From Blastomussa wellsi (taxonomy: Eukaryota; Cnidaria; Anthozoa; Scleractinia; Plerogyridae): 64,000 bases of DNA. A program made the position numbers and the translations under genes. The DNA lies in the NCBI GenBank assembly GCA_947652115.1, contig OX393573.1, positions 445,919 to 509,918 on the forward strand, written 5' to 3'. The notes below the pieces were generated by a model. It did no database searches. It worked only from the letters and a program-made list of their open reading frames with translations, and was not told the origin of the DNA. The stretch's first letter is position 1, and each line of letters opens with the position of its first letter. Of the stretch, positions 60,801 through 64,000 are shown one piece after another.

Positions 60801-62067
60801 AATCAGAGAGCATGAATTTGCTTGAGCTGTCCCGCCTCCTTGCAATGTTCAAAGCTGACTTGTCACAAAACCTGCTGCGCTTTTAACAAGAAGGCAGGGG
60901 TCCTCCACTGTAGTCTGCCAGCCCCTAGAAAGTGAAAAATGCCATTGATGGCAGACAAAGAAAACAGTGAAGAAGAGAGATGGGGAATGGGCAGGGGGAG
61001 GGGTGAAGAACCAGCAGAAAAAAAAAAAGAAAAAAATTGATGCTCCACTCGAGAACCACAGAGCTTGTAAATTGTCAACCCCCCCCCCAAAAAAAAATAT
61101 ATGTTGGACCCCCCTGGGGGGGGCAATTACAGACAAGTGTTGAGATTTATTAAGCCAGGATTTATTCCCAAAAATATAGAAAACATAAGGAAAATAAAAA
61201 ATTAATGCTATTTGCTATGAGTATTTGAGATACAGAATTAAACTTTCAGCTGTCAAAAGCAATGGGCCAGAGGTCAAAAATAAAACTAATTCACGTCTAG
61301 AAAACAGCGCAAGCCTGCAAATAATTTTTGTCAAAAGGGAGGTCATTTGTCAGGCCAGGGACAAATTGGACCAGACAAGACCAAACAAGAAAAAGTTCAC
61401 TGACTTTTTCCCTCATCTGTATCAGGACTGCCGATCAGGATGTCCGACCAGACCAAGCTTTTGCCAGTCAAAACCTGAAATTTGCCAGACAAATGTCCGA
61501 TGACTGGCTGTTATTTGCAGGCTTGACAGTGTATATCTGACTGAAAGATAATTATAAACGATTAATTACTACCTGCTGCTGTGTTAACTTCTGTCCGGTT
61601 GTTAACTTTATCAGCTGGCACAATACAACTCCATCCTTCAGATCTTCAGCGAGATCATTAACAGATCTCTTATCGCCCAATTGGCCTAAACAGCAGTTAA
61701 CCCATGCTTTATACACCTGCATCAAAGAGAAACGTCTTTGTCAGGCTATTTATTAGATTTACATCATGAATATTTTTGGTCAGTCAGCTATTAATTACTT
61801 TTTGCAAGGACCAGTGCTGGCTGACAGACAATAAATATCTCCAGCTGAGAAATGTACTGCTGCAGTAAGCCAATTTACAACAATTTTAATGCAACCTTCT
61901 TGTAGGGTCAGTGCTCTGTCATAATGAGGGTATAACAGTTCAATCATCAGTCATCACTAGTTACTGCACTTTTAGACACAATTTATTTTAGAGCTAATAA
62001 TAATAATAATAACAACAACAACAATAATAATAATAATAATAATAATAACAATAACAATAACAATAAC

Positions 62068-62111
<44 letters not shown>

Positions 62112-63137
62112 GCAGTAATTCAAACCACTAATTGGTGACACTATCTACAATTCCAAAATAGTGATAACATTGACCTAATAGTAAATCTATAATTAAAATA
62201 AAAATGAAATATTAGGAACAGCATGATGTACAATTTGTACAATTATTGTTCAAAAAGTTACACACATAGTTTAAAAAGTTAAAAAGTTAAATCAAAGCAA
62301 ATACACTTTCTGTAAAATACACTTTCTGTAAAATTAAATCAGATGAGAGAATAATTGCACAATTTCTGACACCAATTTGTTTTACAAATACGTCCAATGG
62401 CATGGTGCACTATGTATGCTCTGTTATAAAAATAATATTTCTTACTCAAATCAGGCTTCATAAATCTCAAAAAGTCAGCCTTTATAAACGTCAGTGTGTT
62501 CAAATATTGAAGTAATCTTAAATATAAACAGACTGACGTTAATACTTTAATTCTCTAATAATTATAAAAATATATGCACATAATATATTTAAGTTTGAGC
62601 TTAACCCTGTTTGTTGATTAGTTATTTTTAATTTATTAATAATTATGCTCCTTGTTAAACATTAGTGCAATAAGCAGGCATATTATAGTCGTATTGGAAT
62701 GATTTATTTAATTTAAACAGAGTATTTTCAATCCACCGTCCAAGGAGGAACAGAAATACTGTTTACCGTAGATAGACTAGTATTTCGAATATACGTTTAA
62801 GCTAAACGCACTTAACAAACTTGGTGCTAAATAATTAATTTCGTTTAGAGTGGCGATAACTTCTTGAATAACTGATCGATCAGCTGAAAGCCATAGTCTG
62901 AATTCTTTCTCATCCGTCTTTGACAGAAATTTAGCTGTAATCCATCAGTTAGGCGGCATATAGTTTGAAACTATGTATGATGCGGCAAGCGTAGCAACCA
63001 TGTGCCCGCACATGTACACAGAAATTGAGTTTGAAAATGTTGTGACGAGTATTTTAGCTTACCACAATAAATTTGCATCGAAAGAACTAATTTCTTACCT
63101 CAACGGGCGACCCAGATAACTTACGACGCAAGGCCAT
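48801..63137 (-). CDS. Tandem calponin-homology, long coiled-coil protein
   Basis: Minus-strand exons: 63099-63137 (ATG at 63137), 61573-61716, 60569-60659, 59965-60076, 59516-59594, 58821-58897, 58197-58272, 57435-57582, 56664-56725, 54920-54949 (30-base microexon, least certain), 54179-54238, 49691-52266, 49078-49159, 48801-48899. All phases agree; about 1,224 residues. The first calponin-homology domain lies at about 14-92 (VYKAWVNCCLGQLGDKRSVN, DLKDGVVLCQLIKL), the second at about 97-206 (GKRFLLEWCC, DFLQDGVLLSKLITKYCP, FDEYAVIIYMAVLRRM). A Ser/Pro-rich linker, an acidic region (about 317-680) and a coiled coil (about 700-1090) follow, ending in a short helix, SLEAEKAAIVKELSSLRF. Tandem CH domains usually bind actin; I know no family with this exact architecture. 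No spectrin, DIX or AAA domain. Confidence 0.85.
49208..49425 (+). mobile_element. tRNA-derived SINE in a CH-gene intron
   Basis: Begins with a tRNA Ser/Leu-like head (GCGTGGCCGAGTGGTTAGAG, then GGGTTCAAGTCCCGC) and continues into a non-tRNA body with GCCCTGAAAAGCCCCAATGG and a tail of ATT/GTT repeats. The head lacks a complete cloverleaf, so it is not a tRNA gene. Antisense to the host gene. Confidence 0.8.
52330..52560 (-). mobile_element. SINE-like element with tRNA-like head
   Basis: On the minus strand it starts near GGTTAGCGCGCTGTACTC and contains CCGAGTCCTGGCCGGGAC and TTGGGCAAGACAGTTAAC, then CACCCAGGTGTATAAATGGG. A poly-C/poly-A tract lies at 52367-52395. The layout is that of a widespread invertebrate tRNA-derived SINE, recognised from memory. 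Intronic in the CH-domain gene. Confidence 0.6.
55412..55589. mobile_element. Palindromic MITE-like element in a CH-gene intron
   Basis: CTCTGTGAACTG...GGCTTCAAATTATAGGGGTTT on the left matches the reverse complement of AAACCCTTATAATTTGAAGT...AGTTCACAGAG on the right, with scattered mismatches. No coding capacity. Confidence 0.75.
57193..57286. repeat. 94-bp hairpin in a CH-gene intron
   Basis: CCATTTTTAGCCTTTCTAGA...CTTTTAAAAGCCAT pairs with ATGGCTTTCAAAAGCTCTAT...AGGCTAAAAATGG around a G+C-rich centre (GCGCGCGAGACCGC). Confidence 0.8.
61995..62109 (+). repeat. (AAT/AAC)n microsatellite
   Basis: Continuous AAT triplets with interspersed AAC and ATAACA blocks, in the intron after CH-gene exon 1. 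Confidence 0.9.
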
Positions 63138-63951
63138 TACATTTTCGTCGTTCAAAAGGCGCGATCAGCAACGGTTGTATGAATATTATGATGAAATGTT
63201 CGAGAAGACACCATCCGCCGGCGATTTCGACCAAAGGTACGTTCGAATTAAGAACACGTAATCGCAAAAGTCATCAGTGATACTGCCAGGCGGCTGATAC
63301 GTTTTCTGTGCAGTGGAGTGAGAAAATTCAAGCACGACTTTTCAAATTGCAAGGTTCAAAATTCAAATGAGCGGAAAAGTCGATCCGGTCCGTCGGCTGT
63401 TTCACACGTCCGTCCCGCTTCATCGAGCACAGCTGTCAATATGCAATAAACACACACATTGAACAATGGATCACGGAGCAAATATACAGCTGGAAATTAA
63501 TTAGTAATCAGAATGAAGCTAAACATACACACAGCCGCATACGGAAGGCTCGCAGGTACCGTTAGACACACTATGAAATACAGTGGAAATTCGAAATGGG
63601 ATTCATCCACGGACCTATAATCCATAACTCATGATAACTATATATATATATAGCGTGACAACGCGTCACGCAAACAGCTACTGACTCCAAAATCAAGGAG
63701 AGGGGTTGGTGGTGTGGGAACCATGGGCATGGTATAGTAAACCACTACCCCCCTGCAACCTCTACTTTCATTCCGCCATTCGGAAACACTATCTCTATTT
63801 GTTTTCTAGGACTTGGGGCATTGTTGTTACCTGTTACAAGCCCTTTCCGCACAAATAGGCAGTTGTTTCAGTTTATTTAGTACGCTTTTCTTGCTTCTTT
63901 TCCAGCTGCTTACAATTTGAAAACCGTGATGTAGAATACGCTCTGGGAAGG
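63138..63951. promoter_or_regulatory. Divergent region between CH-domain gene and right-edge gene
   Basis: About 810 bases between the ATG of the CH-domain gene (63137, minus) and a possible signal-peptide start at 63952 (plus). It includes a (TA)n run near 63640-63652. No specific factor site is claimed. Confidence 0.4.
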
Positions 63952-64000
63952 ATGTTGAGCTTACTCGTTCTCTTCGTTCTTGCTTCTCGATTTTCGTCAA
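63952..64000 (+). CDS. Possible start of a secreted or membrane protein gene, cut by window edge
   Basis: The ATG at 63952 opens a hydrophobic stretch, MLSLLVLFVLASRFSS, typical of a signal peptide, and the frame runs off the window. Only 16 codons are visible, so the product is unknown and the call could be a chance frame. Confidence 0.35.
   Translation, partial: MLSLLVLFVLASRFSS

Overview
The window reads as intron-rich, A+T-rich animal nuclear DNA. The spliced genes (canonical GT/AG introns, conserved animal gene families), tRNA-derived SINEs with (ATT)n tails and many small palindromic DNA elements suggest an anthozoan cnidarian, most likely a stony coral. The organism call is inference; the gene calls rest on exon-by-exon translation with matching intron phases. 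I see no bacterial operons, CRISPR array, rRNA or intact tRNA.

Left part (1-21 kb). Two Mpv17/PMP22-family genes on the minus strand (5-1962 and 11996-14281) bracket three plus-strand genes at 3.7, 6.0 and 8.3 kb. Each of the three encodes a small secreted cysteine-rich protein with the same two-exon layout and the same CC-x2-C-N-x6-C framework; I do not recognise the family. From 14913 a complete ten-exon adenosine deaminase (ADA) runs rightward, divergent from the second Mpv17 gene. Its introns carry a large foldback element, a 61-bp minisatellite and a microsatellite.

Middle (20-38 kb). The 3' end of ADA with about 2 kb of downstream DNA is tandemly duplicated (about 3.0 kb per copy), giving a second intact set of its last three coding exons. 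Converging on it from the right is a 13-exon minus-strand gene for a DCDC2-like protein with two doublecortin domains (36387 to 27204). Several palindromic elements lie in or beside it; two have clean 9-bp target duplications.

Right part (38-64 kb). A decayed fragment resembling the KIAA1958/Crypton-derived domain is followed by a head-to-head pair of secreted ten-cysteine (Ly6/uPAR-like) genes: a one-domain gene on the minus strand (39810-41669) and a two-domain gene on the plus strand (44437-46739). Both have a homologous candidate 3' exon further downstream. The last 15 kb is one large minus-strand gene (63137 to 48801, about 14 exons, about 1,224 residues) with two N-terminal calponin-homology domains and a long coiled coil. 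A signal-peptide start at 63952 (+) opens another gene at the right edge.

The genes do not form one pathway. The recurrent theme is local duplication: paired Mpv17 genes, a trio of cysteine-rich genes, an inverted Ly6-like pair, duplicated ADA 3' exons, and many inverted-repeat elements that could promote such events.
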